Shown: positions 1 through 8,160, counted from the stretch's first letter. The stretch is 26,648 nt of DNA from Reticulitermes lucifugus (GCA_026260175.1 JAKCWW010004694.1:8350-34997), one strand, 5' to 3'. Program-made: numbers and translations. Notes: generated from the sequence alone by a model not told the origin.

Positions 1-59
1 GAAACCTCGACGAAACGAGGAGGCCCAGGCCCATACAGGGCTGTCGAGCCATACAAAAA
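1..59 (+). repeat. Probable 3' end of a LINE (fragment)
   Basis: The stretch around 20-50 (GGCCCAGGCCCATACAGGGC) followed by a short spacer and a run of nine A resembles the 3' end of non-LTR retrotransposons that I remember from insect genomes, ending just upstream of a poly-A or microsatellite tail. Only the last part is inside the window. The match is from memory and no coding frame can be tested at this length, so the call is tentative. Confidence 0.4.
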
Positions 60-1156
60 AAAACTGTCCTTAACTCATAAGTGTATCGTGCATTCCCAAG
101 GTGAGCACACGCCATGATATCGTAAAAAAAACCTGGGCCCATATAATACAGCCGATATGTAGACTGTGTATGTATATAGAGGTACGAGTTCTCATTCTGA
201 ACTGTCGAATAGAAAACAAAAGAGGCAGTCGAGCGTTATTGCACTTCACACTTGACCGGGTCCAATGTTGCTTAGTTTTGAATGTGTAAGATGGAGAGTG
301 CATTGTTGAAGCATGGAAGTTATTGAATTGTGTGATCCCCCAACTCTGAAGCGTGTAACAGGGCTTCTATAGCCTTATTTACCAGAAGGTCAGTCAGCAG
401 CGTATGGGGGTATTCAGTGTCATTCAACTACAGTCGATATGTCTGGCTCAAGGCGTGAGTATGTCTTCTTTGCTCCTGAATCTCATGCTGATGTTACGGC
501 CATCTGCCTTCTTATATTGACGTGAAGAACAGCAGAGGCTACTACTAAAGAGGCCAAGTTAATTCTTCAGTCGCATCAACAAATCGACTATTTTCTGAGG
601 CAGTTTGTGTAAGAAGATTCTTCAGTTCCAAGCCTAGGAAACGGTCCGCACATTTGTGCGAGTTTTCTTGCGTCTTTGGTATTATTGCTGCCGTGGTCTA
701 ATTTACCCTTCCTAATTAAAGTGTAAAGATATCGTACATCATACGACGAACATGCGCCGTAATATGTCCATCATATCGAAACGTTTACGCAAAAGGTGTA
801 TTGCCCCACGAGTTCTTCAATTTATGTAAGTAGTCTTAAAATATCAGACGAGCTGGATTTTGCATAGTGCAAATAAAATAATAAAGTGTTTGACGAAATA
901 TTTCTTGTAGCATTTCGAGCAACATCTGTAGGGACTAATTGGAACCCTTCAATCGCACAGGTTACTTATGCACTTTCACTCTGGTGGTTGCTGCGACAAT
1001 GTACCAGTATATTTTGTAACGTATTAAGCAATTAGTGTCCACGGCTTTTGATCCCCGCTCAAGGAAATGCATATAGCTACATACGCTCTTATTTACCAGG
1101 CGCAAAACACAGTCGTAAATATTAGAGAATATATGAGAGGTATCGCTTTCCTGAAC

Positions 1157-1157
<1 letters not shown>
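60..1157. other. Intergenic or intronic DNA, no gene seen
   Basis: AT-rich sequence with stop codons in all frames. The two short overlapping frames near 70-303 sit on opposite strands and resemble nothing I know. I see no repeat structure, splice-flanked exon or RNA gene here. Confidence 0.6.

Positions 1158-1190
<33 letters not shown>
1158..1190. repeat. (TAA)n microsatellite
   Basis: About eleven perfect TAA units. The same trinucleotide recurs at 12385, 12620 and 13401, where it tails or flanks retroelements. Here no element border is recognisable on either side. Confidence 0.95.
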
Positions 1191-2000
1191 GACGTAACAG
1201 TAGCCCTGTAAACGTTCCTTGCAGTGTACCATTACTTACAAACATATTTTATTGCTCTGTTATTGTTAAATGACTGGATGTAGGCCATAAGAATTAAGCG
1301 CCCTGTTATTACTGTGTACTTTTTAAATTATTACATTCAAGATGCCTTTAAAATATGATTGTAATTTGCACGTAGTAGAAAGCATTACGCAAATTTTTCC
1401 TACTTAATTTATAAGAAGTAAATTGCAGTATTTCAGAACATTTAATTTTAAGAAAATGTTTGAATGGAGTACTTAGGTTAAAAATATTTCTATTTTAAAC
1501 GTTTACTTAAATTTAAATATCATCGGAAGGGCTGTGGAAAAAATTCTCTCTTACTTATTTCAACATCTCCGAATTCCTTGTTTAGTGTGAAGAAGATCAT
1601 AATCTCCGTCAATGTAGCTTTTCCTCGAACGAGATTTGAACCTGAAACTTTTCAAAGAAAGCTAAGGAATGGCCGCAAATTTTGTTCACTAAACATGGGC
1701 ACTGATAACACTATTTTTTATAGAGAAACTGTGTAAACACATAATTATAAATACTCTAATTTTTAAAGTTTTGAGGTTCTCAGAACTGTGTTGATGAATG
1801 CCCAAATCTTCTGGGAAGTAACATTTTGACTATTTGAAAATAGTTACTGACGTTTCAGAGAAGATTTTTGTCTCCATTTCAGGTTAGTTCTGAACAAGAA
1901 GTATGTAGTCCTGTATTCCATGTTATCATCCTCTACCAATCTGATAATGTAACCATCACAACAAAGTAATACATTTCACCATCAACATACCCGTGTAACG
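1191..2000. other. No gene seen
   Basis: AT-rich, stop-dense sequence on both strands with no repeat or RNA structure that I can recognise. Confidence 0.6.
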
Positions 2001-2110
2001 TCGAATTTAAGATGCCCTTTAATTTAAGACGCACCCCACTTTTAAAAAGAGATTTTCAGGAAAAAATATTTTTGCAAGCAAATGCATTTCACACTCCGTA
2101 AAATTTAGTC
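2001..2110. repeat. Possible DNA-transposon end fragment
   Basis: The segment contains TTTAAGATGCC followed by TTTAAGACGCACCCC and then a T/A-rich run. The combination reminds me of terminal regions of pogo/Tigger-type elements that carry 'AAGACGCACC' near their ends. The 11-mer TTTAAGATGCC also occurs at 3557-3567 and 3849-3859, which hints at one dispersed family. No paired inverted end or target duplication was found, so this stays a weak call. Confidence 0.25.
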
Positions 2111-2255
2111 TCTTTTAGCGAGGCCACTTGTTCTTCGAGGAAAATGATATTTTTCGAGGCTTTGGAAAAGTGAAAATAATGCCTAATTTATAATTCGGAA
2201 AAATGTGAAGAAAGGTACTCTTAAATTCGAAGTATTACTGTGTATATTATCCCAA

Positions 2256-2292
2256 TCTCAACATGTTTCGGCCTAAGGCCACCAGCAGGAGG
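2256..2292 (-). ncRNA. Degenerate hammerhead-like motif (relic)
   Basis: Read on the minus strand this has the same order of parts as the intact copies elsewhere in the window: a core-like heptamer CTGCTGG (expected CTGANGA, two changes), an extra T, a stem II of GGCC-TTA-GGCC, then GAAA, the palindrome ACATGT, T, and a stem I partner GAG that pairs with CTC before the core. The changes at the two invariant A positions should abolish cleavage. It is recognisable only by comparison with 6781-6829 and 17002-17046. Flanks show no inverted duplicate. Confidence 0.6.
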
Positions 2293-2956
2293 TGAAAACT
2301 ACGAGCACAAAGTAAACAATAATCGATATCATGACTGATAATAATTAATAACTCTCATGTCAACGAGACACTCCTCCATTATTCGTGCTTCAGTGGTTCC
2401 TTTATTGAAAACATGGTTAAATTTATTGATAGAAATAACTTGTATAGCAAGTTGAGCGACAAGATTCTTGAAGTCTGTTCATTAACTAAAATTGACTTTA
2501 AGATCCGAACTGTCGTTCTAGTCATGTGTTTATTTGTGACTGTTCTGTGCAACTGACTTCGATGGAAAAAATTCGCTAATAAAATAAAAATTGGTATATC
2601 CTTTTACAATTAGATAAAAGTATTGTCGCCCTCCGTTTAGAGCAACCATCACTGATTATGGTATCCCAGCCTTTCCCCTCGTCTCTGCACAAATACCAAG
2701 CCGCCTCCACGGTTCATACTTTATGTTCTTTGTTAAATCCTCATTTGGACGCCATGTTTATATCCACTGTCATCTTATTACTGGGGCTAAAGGAATGCCA
2801 CCTGAGAGTTGTGTATCAAGAAGTGCGAAAGAGACGACCTAACAAAGGAAATTCTGGTAGCATGGAACAACCAATAGTCACACAAAATTCTGAAATTTAC
2901 GTTTAACCGCTAGACTGAGATGCCCATGTTATTTCATCTTCTACAACGTTGTGGCT
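2293..2956. other. No gene seen
   Basis: An 82-codon open frame at 2658-2906 (+) has no recognisable domain, no signal or membrane segment of note, and no splice context that persuades me. The remainder is AT-rich and stop-dense. Confidence 0.5.
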
Positions 2957-2966
2957 GTGCGCGCGC

Positions 2967-3021
<55 letters not shown>

Positions 3022-3117
3022 CGCGTGCGCGTGCGCGTGCGCGTGCGCGTGCGCGTGCGCGTGCGCGTGCGCGTGCGCGTGTGCGTGTGCGTGTGCGTGT
3101 GTGTGTGTGTGGGGGGG
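2957..3117. repeat. Compound (GT)n-(GCGCGT)n-(GTGTGC)n microsatellite
   Basis: It runs from GCGC through about 24 GT units (2969-3016), a hexamer GTGCGC array (about 3017-3078), a few GTGTGC units, a second short GT run and then a run of G. From 2969 to 3111 purine and pyrimidine alternate without a break. The hexamer block looks like a secondary expansion of a T-to-C variant unit inside an older GT repeat, giving mirror-like GT/GTGCGC/GT blocks. Open frames across it in every register are artefacts of the repeat. Confidence 0.98.
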
Positions 3118-3251
3118 AAAATGTTTACGAGACGCAGTTTGATTTCTGTTGCTCATAAGCCTTTCAGTTGCGTCTCGATGATAAAGGTAAATTTCTCCCT
3201 AGAACAGGCCATGAAGGCCCAGAGGGGGAGTAGAGATACAGCTCTACTCTT

Positions 3252-3385
3252 TCTTTAACCTCGGCGCTAGATGGGAGTGGGTGGTTAACGACACACTCCG
3301 ACCGCTTTACCTCAGGGAAGGAGACCCGGTACCCATGGTACAGGAGGCTGCTTGGACCTCAGGACCGATCTGGCCGGGCGCTGAA
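3252..3385. repeat. Dispersed SINE/LINE-like fragment, copy 1
   Basis: The first 55 bases (CTCGGCGCTAGATG ... CCGCTTTACCT) align with 8163-8212 in this same window, sharing TAGATG, GTGGTTAA and CCGCTTTACCT in order. The right part (CCCGGTACCCATGG, GGACCTCAGGACCG) resembles the non-tRNA body of a SINE-like repeat I remember from cockroach and termite sequence. The tRNA-like head is not present here, so it is a truncated copy. An open frame at 3281-3487 across it is not a gene. Confidence 0.55.
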
Positions 3386-4282
3386 AAGCATCTCGATGAT
3401 ACCTGCCTAATATTTCAGACCTCTCTCAGTACTAAATATTTAAGCATCGTGAATCCTTTCTTATTTACTGGGTTAGAAATACATTAAACAGACAGGTGTA
3501 ACTTTCTTAACGTACACCAAATGTTCCTTTTGTAAGGCCGTAGCAGTGTTATAACGTTTAAGATGCCGGTACCACAGACAGCTGTAATACCGGTAGAAAA
3601 GAGATTACGTTTTACGTTATCGTATTTATATTAACCCGCACCTTCTTCTTCTTCTTCTTTCTATGGGCCCGTCGGCATTAGCTCCGGATGCACCGCAGCC
3701 TTTAGGCTTATTGTGCTCTGCCGCGTACCTTTATAATGCTAAAAGTTCAGGGTTAAAGTAATGGGAAGAGGCGCATAGATTAGGACATAAAAGAAACTTT
3801 ATGGAAGGAATTAAAGAGGCAATATTCGTGCAAGAAAATACTAAATGTTTTAAGATGCCGAAAATTTACTTCAGGATAGGTTGAGGAGACTAAGGATTTG
3901 AAGGAAAAAAACTGAATTCAAAATTGGGCAGATTAAAAAATAATTTTTGGGAAAAAAATGCAGACATGATTTGTTAGTCATATCAAAAATTTGGCTCCTC
4001 TCTAATGCTCTAATGCCTTCACCAAGAAAACATTTATTGAAATTAGCATATGATTTGCCCTAAGATATGAATATTCCTGGTAGACGTAATAATTAGCATA
4101 CATCTGCGTTGAAAATATTTATATTATAATTTAGTGAGCAGGTAAACTTAGTTAGGTTTGCACAATACAGAATTTATAGTTTTACTGAGAACAGTAGGAT
4201 GCAACAAATCTCAGGTCTCATGGTTCCTTTCAAAAACGAAAAAAGTATAAATGAATAAGCTTTTGCTCTGCCTCCATATTCG
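3386..4282. other. No gene; short (CTT)n tract and repeat scraps
   Basis: Contains a short CTT-rich microsatellite near 3643-3660 followed by a GC-richer segment (about 3665-3735) that looks repeat-derived but that I cannot name. The 11-mer TTTAAGATGCC occurs twice (3557 and 3849). The rest is AT-rich with no coding signal. Confidence 0.5.
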
Positions 4283-4780
4283 ATGCAAATAAATCAGCGG
4301 CACCACATGTCCATGTTTACAGCAACGTGCACAATGCAAGAGGCAAAGAAGCAAGTGGGTAAGCTGACGTCAGGCGAGAGGGGCCGCAGTGTGCAGTTAA
4401 TGATCTGTGTGAATGCCACTGAACAGTTTATTCCGCCTATCTTCATTTTCCCAAGAGCAAAAATTAACCAGAAGTCGTGTTAACTACAATTGCTAAAGTT
4501 GTAGCTACTCTTCAAAAAAATGTATGGATGAACAGTGACATTATTCTTGCCTACCTCAAAAAAATTTGTGAGGCATCTTCAATCCCCTTCGACTGATACC
4601 AGGAGGACACAGCAGTCATAATGCTTTCAAACTCTCCGTTTGCCCGACAGAATAATATGTGCACGCTGTGGACTCCACCACGCACAGCTCGTAAGTTACA
4701 ACATTTGGACAGAATTTTGGCACCGTTCAGAGGGGAAAATTCCAAATTTCCTCCCCCTGAATGGCAAGGAGTCTAGGTTT
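4283..4780 (+). pseudogene. Broken pogo/Tigger-like transposase, DDE region
   Basis: The first open segment (4283-4483) contains KKQVGKLTSGERGRSVQLMI followed by PPIFIFPRAK, a hallmark block of the DDE_1 (pogo/Tigger/jerky) transposase core. Past the stop, VWMNSDIILAYLK (about 4520-4563), GHSSHNAF (about 4612-4635, another frame) and NNMCTLWTPP then ARKLQHLDRILAPF (about 4650-4735) match the downstream '(L)DGH.SH' and 'PPHTSH.LQPLD..FF.P' blocks in the right order. At least one in-frame TGA and two frame changes separate them, and the second catalytic Asp is replaced (GGHSSH). The protein normally cuts and pastes its element as a nuclear DDE transposase; this copy cannot. The N-terminal DNA-binding half is missing. 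Confidence 0.85.
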
Positions 4781-4927
4781 GAGGATAAATAAGTACACTT
4801 TGTAAATGTTTTGAATGAATAAATCATTAAGGCACCATTAGCAACAAAAAAAACGTTTGCGCGGGGATAGAATTATTAAATACGTTTTATCCTACACATC
4901 TCTTTGTGTTTACAAGTAACAGAATAG
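4781..4927. other. Inter-fragment DNA between transposase remnants
   Basis: This probably belongs to the eroded transposase or its surroundings, but no residue blocks are recognisable. Confidence 0.35.
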
Positions 4928-4979
4928 TTTTTTATTTAATCCACATAACTAAATGCATTATAGTCTTATCATAAATTAC

Positions 4980-5019
4980 GGCTACACGTTTCGGCCAGTT
5001 ATATGGTCATCCTCATGCC
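4980..5019 (-). ncRNA. Hammerhead-like motif, one core base changed
   Basis: On minus: stem I GGC, then ATGAGGA (the invariant C at the start of CTGANGA is A), extra T, stem II GACC/GGCC around an AT loop, GAAA, CGTGT in place of ACATGT, A at the cleavage position and GCC that pairs with GGC. Everything but the first core base is conserved. It pairs with 5235-5276 as the left arm of a palindrome. The lost C is expected to block catalysis. Confidence 0.65.
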
Positions 5020-5234
5020 ACTCAAGCACATAAAATTAAAATTGCAAATTTTATTTTGGATCAAAATGAGATTTCAGTCTGTTAAAAATGCATTTAAATA
5101 AAATTTTATATAAAAGTTTACAAAGAATGCCTTAATACTTTTAAATTTTATTTATATGCATTGTTAACAGACTGATATCTCATTCTTAACCAAAATAAAA
5201 TTCGCAATTGTAATTTTCATTTTATTTGAATGAA

Positions 5235-5276
5235 TGGTCTGAGGGTGACCATATAATGTGTCGAAACATGTAGCCA
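5235..5276 (+). ncRNA. Hammerhead-like motif, one core base changed
   Basis: On plus: GGT before CTGAGGG (last core A changed to G), extra T, a short stem II GAC/GTC, GAAA, palindrome ACATGT, A, GCC. GGT and GCC pair with one G-U. Together with its mirror at 4980-5019, each copy retains the base the other has lost, so the ancestor clearly had a complete core. Confidence 0.65.
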
Positions 5277-5447
5277 CATTTTGTGATGTAATGTAATTGA
5301 ATTAGTTGTGTCGATGAAATAAAAGATTTTTAATGATTTGGATATTGTGCCTTGAAATTTGAAGGACATTTCTCAACCTTAAAGATTGAAACTGATACTT
5401 TTGAAGTACATTATAACCCATGAAGGATCAGTGAACATGACATAAGG

Positions 5448-5777
5448 ATGTCCTTTCCAGAAGTTATCCTTCCTGATAGCAGAAGGCGTAGTCTGTCCTC
5501 AGGAAAAAAATACAGTGCTGGAAGTCAAATAGCTCATATCCGTTCAAGAAGGATTCGGGGAAGAAATGAGTCAGCGACGTCAAAAAAAGCAAAAGAGGCA
5601 AAGGGAATATCACGCAGCCAGAAAACAAAAAGGATGTTAAAAGAAACTGTGCTTGGAAGGGAAACCGTGACTGATACAGAAGAGAAGCCACTGTTCATCA
5701 ATTGTGAGGAGTCGTTTTCCGAAGAGATATCCCCAATGCAAAGAGTGGGCCCACAAAATGTTTGTTGAAATATCAAT
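5448..5777 (+). pseudogene. Probable C-terminal tail of the pogo/Tigger-like transposase
   Basis: An open frame of 106 codons begins SFPEVILPDSRRRS, resembling the 'SPE.I.P.P' segment that follows the DDE domain in many pogo/Tigger proteins. It is then basic (KKAKEAKGISRSQKTKR), then acidic with DTEEKPLFINCEESFSEE. In the neighbouring frame the DNA continues as QCKEWAHKMF (about 5736-5767), like the 'C..CE.WAH..C' zinc-binding end seen in such proteins, so a frameshift lies near 5735. It lies in the same orientation as 4283-4780 and the two are separated by the palindromic element. Assignment of this half is by family memory and less sure than the DDE half. Confidence 0.55.
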
Positions 5778-5778
5778 A

Positions 5779-6248
5779 CAGTCGAGTCCAGTTATAACGA
5801 CATCGGTTTATACGGCACCTTGCCTATAGAGTCAGATTTTCTGTGGTACCAATTAATTCGTCACTGTTAACCATAACATTAAACCCCTCGGTTATAACGA
5901 CACTAGTTTATTCATTCATTCATTCATACATACATTCATTCTGTAGTCTGTCTTACGACAGGTCCGTAGCCTGTTCCAAAGCGAGTTCTCCGCACTGTGC
6001 GATCTAGTGCTTCCTCTTTCAATTTTCAGTATCTTCATCCAGTAGCTGCTTAAGCCTTCTTCATCGCCTTCCCGTCATTTCTATCCTTCCGTCTAACTTT
6101 CCTTCAATCACGTGTTTTAGAAGGCAGTTTCTACGCAAGATGTGACCAATCCAGTTAGCCTTTCTTCTTTTTATTGTATGTACGATACTCGTTTATAACG
6201 ACACAAAATATTCAGTCACTTTCATGACGTTATAACGGAGTTCGACTG
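5779..6248. mobile_element. TA-flanked TIR element (pogo/Tc1-mariner type MITE or end) with LINE insert
   Basis: The left end starts CAGTCGAGTCCAGTTATAACG and the right end, reverse-complemented, reads CAGTCGAACTCCGTTATAACG: 17 of 21 positions agree. Both are flanked by TA (5777-5778 and 6249-6250), the target duplication of the Tc1/mariner/pogo superfamily. TTATAACGACA also recurs subterminally at 5892. Removing the LINE insert (5904-6204) leaves an element of about 170 bp, the size of a MITE. It starts two bases after the transposase tail, so it could be a separate insertion or the internal/3' end of the same family. Confidence 0.8.
5904..6189 (-). pseudogene. 5'-truncated LINE, reverse transcriptase C-terminal tail
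   Basis: Minus-strand translation from about 6171 gives ANWIGHILRRNCLLKHVIEG, then GRIEMTGRR and further on RTRFG-like blocks in other frames: the conserved segment after the reverse transcriptase domain in many insect LINEs. There are in-frame stops. The 3' end is a degenerate (GAAT)n/(ATTC)n tail at 5906-5939. It is bounded by a near-perfect 15-bp direct repeat, 5889-5903 and 6190-6204 (14 of 15 identical), interpreted as its target-site duplication inside the TIR element. An alternative is that these repeats are subterminal repeats of the host element. Confidence 0.85.
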
Positions 6249-6347
6249 TATTTTCTGGTAACTATGTATATGGCTTTTCGTATGTGTGTGTTTTTTTTAT
6301 TTTTTTAAATTTAAACGAGTTTAGGAAATTAATGATATATTGGTCCC

Positions 6348-6482
6348 TTCTTAATTACCGTCAACACGCTTCATATTACTGGTGGGCCTGAAGATGACCA
6401 AATGTAGTCGAAATGTGTTGCCCATTTAAGAAGCTAGATTAATATACCACCAATAAAATTGAGCTGACGGTGATTAAGTAAT
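6348..6482. repeat. Inverted repeat enclosing a hammerhead-like motif
   Basis: Left arm 6348-6384 and right arm about 6444-6482 are reverse complements with a few mismatches; shared blocks are TTAAT.ACCGTCA and ATTA.TGGTGG. The arms would extend helix I of the motif at 6381-6427, so the whole unit could fold as one long hairpin capped by the ribozyme-like structure. Confidence 0.75.
6381..6427 (+). ncRNA. Hammerhead ribozyme motif with intact core
   Basis: On plus: helix I strand GGGC (extendable to TGGGC), core CTGAAGA (6388-6394), an extra T, short helix II GAC/GTC (6396-6398 with 6407-6409), GAAA (6410-6413), minimal helix III TGTGT, T at the cleavage position (6419), then GCCC (6420-6423) pairing with GGGC. 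All invariant core positions are present. The extra base after the core heptamer and the tiny helix III are features shared by every copy in this window and are known in hammerheads of Penelope-like retroelements. Helix II of three pairs is weak. Cleavage is predicted after 6419. Confidence 0.75.
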
Positions 6483-6719
6483 AATTCATCAGTAAGATAA
6501 TACAACGGTATACCTAATATTAAGTTTATTGATAATTACTTTTTTATGTCTGGGGCTACCGACCGATATTACAAAAATTAACAAAAACAGTAATGTTATT
6601 ATGGTTTTTCTTGATTCATCTTACGTTTTTGTGTACTTATTTGTATTAGTATTTTCCCTGAATAAAACGGCTTTGCATTTACGCTCATAAATTCAAGATT
6701 AACAGGAAGTTAAGCTCAC
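6483..6719. other. No gene seen
   Basis: AT-rich spacer between the two hammerhead-bearing repeats with no coding or repeat signal that I recognise. Confidence 0.5.
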
Positions 6720-7618
6720 AATATCGATTTATTATCCAGACAAACACAACACTTGAACAGTGTACGTTCATTTATTTACTTTTCTACAACATGTTTCGGC
6801 CGCTTTATACGGCCATCATCAGGTAGAAACACAAGTACATACTCAGAAACGTATGCTATGGAAGAGGCCTCTGCTTTACGTCTAGCGTAATAAAACACAT
6901 ACAGGTAGCTCTTACTCCCAATAAAGGAATAAGAAACACATAAATATAGGAGTAAAAATAATTAATTAAAATCCAAAGGTATTGTGGATTTTAAGGACGA
7001 AAGAGATTCCTATATGTTATTACGTCATCACGTGACAGGTATGAACAACACAACCTTGGGTGGTAGTATGGTGGTGTAAGGAGTAATCGATTTGTAAGTC
7101 CACTGAAATCGTTTAAGGTCGTTAATAAAAATAATGATCATAACACCTTACCACTTACGGTTTTATATGTGGCATAAAGTTTCTTTTATTGCGCTACGTT
7201 GAATCTTCACGTATGGCTATCATCTTGTAACGCTAGTAACGGTTAGGGAAATCTGAATGTGTGCAATCTGTTTTGTGCAGTCATCTGTTTTGAAGAAATA
7301 ATACTTACAGATTCCTGTGAAAACAGAGAAGTTTAATTCTTTAATTTTTGTATAAAATAGGATAACCTAATTCATTTAGATGAAGTAATTATTAGTGCTA
7401 AATTTGTTTTGTTCTGTTTTATAGCTTTTCATTAAATATAACTTTTTATCAAGTGTTTACTCTCTGATGTAATGAAAGTGTTATGGAAAAAGGTATATTA
7501 ATACATTCTTAAGAAAAATACGTATGTACCACGTGTATAGCTTAAAGGTTGTATATGTGCCAATAAATGAACTACATTTTTAAAGTGATTGTGTTTGTCT
7601 GGACAATACATCGATATT
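6720..7618. mobile_element. 0.9-kb element with 58-bp inverted ends, carries a hammerhead
   Basis: The left end (6720-6777) begins AATATCGAT and contains TCCAGACAAACACAA; the right end (7561-7618), reverse-complemented, begins AATATCGAT and contains the same TCCAGACAAACACAA, with GTTCATTTATT further in. Identity is about 75% over 58 bp and near complete over the outer 30. The interior has no open frame or recognisable protein. A hammerhead motif (6781-6829) lies just inside the left end only. No target duplication is obvious. I infer a Penelope-like terminal copy or a non-autonomous relative rather than a classical DNA transposon. Confidence 0.75.
6781..6829 (-). ncRNA. Hammerhead ribozyme motif with intact core and 7-bp helix I
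   Basis: On minus: helix I TTTCTAC (6823-6829) pairs perfectly with GTAGAAA (6781-6787). The core CTGATGA (6816-6822) is exact, followed by an extra T, helix II GGCCG/CGGCC with a 7-base loop, then GAAA, palindromic ACATGT as a two-pair helix III, and T (6788) at the cleavage position. All invariant residues of the type I hammerhead are present. The self-complementary ACATGT would let two transcripts form an extended helix III, the dimeric mode described for hammerheads with minimal helix III. It is the best-paired copy in the window. Confidence 0.85.
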
Positions 7619-7852
7619 GATTATCTGGCACAACGGGATGACGTAACCTAATTTTAAGATCACAATTTGGTGAAAGAGCAGATACCGGACTTCCTCCTGT
7701 ATCCTATTAACACTAAACGCTATAACATAAGTAGTTGAAACTTTACTGTTAAAGTGCTTATAATCGCCTATTTCTAAACTCAGAATTTCAAAATTTTATT
7801 TCAGTCTCATCTTAAGTGAAAGTCACGTTATATTTACCGTGTATTTTTGTAC
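7619..7852. other. No gene seen
   Basis: AT-rich sequence. It includes TTAAGTGAAAGT at 7812-7823, which recurs at 7992-8003 across the neighbouring palindrome. Confidence 0.5.
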
Positions 7853-7993
7853 AATTGATTAACTCACACCAACAAATGCACCAAAACAAGTTTGTCACTG
7901 ATTTATTTATTAAAAGTTTACCCCGTAAACTTTTAATAAAGACATCAGTGACAAACTTCTTTTGGTGCATTTGTTGGTGTGAGTTAATCAATT
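7853..7993. repeat. Near-perfect palindrome, 68-bp arms, 5-base loop
   Basis: Arms 7853-7920 and 7926-7993 are reverse complements with only about three mismatches; the loop is CCCCG. Blocks such as AACTCACACCAACAAATGCA and TTTGTCACTGAT reappear inverted. A 12-base direct repeat TTAAGTGAAAGT lies at 7812-7823 and 7992-8003, the second overlapping the end of the right arm. Unlike the other inverted repeats here it contains no hammerhead core. A fold-back element or a recent inverted duplication are both possible. Confidence 0.95.
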
Positions 7994-8160
7994 AAGTGAA
8001 AGTGTTTACTATCCATTGATTTCTTCTTCACGTAGCAGTAAAGTAATGAATGCTTGCCAAAGAGCAATTAATCAGGACAGGTGAATGTAAAGGTGAAGAT
8101 AAATATGTCTTTTTGCATGCCACGAAGACTTATAGCGGAGTATAACTACACTCATTGTTC

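Larger units (their letters stand above)
4928..5330. repeat. Palindromic element with two outward hammerhead-like motifs
   Basis: Left arm about 4928-5116 and right arm about 5134-5330 are imperfect reverse complements, roughly 75-80% identical by eye, separated by under 20 bases. Matching blocks include AATTTTATTTTGG, GAGAT.TCAGTCTGTTAA and GGCTACA.GTTTCG. Each arm holds one hammerhead-like motif, left on minus and right on plus, so the two point away from each other. It sits between the DDE part and the C-terminal part of the transposase remnant, which suggests insertion into that transposon. No target duplication is evident. Confidence 0.85.

Noticed and set aside
763..790. TCATATCGAAACGTTT as a hammerhead 3' half
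   Set aside because: There is GAAAC plus a palindrome, but no core heptamer upstream and no helix II.
2920..3258. Four overlapping open frames of Val/Cys/Arg or His/Ala repeats on both strands
   Set aside because: They are translations of the GT/GTGCGC microsatellite in different registers; open only because the repeat lacks stop codons.
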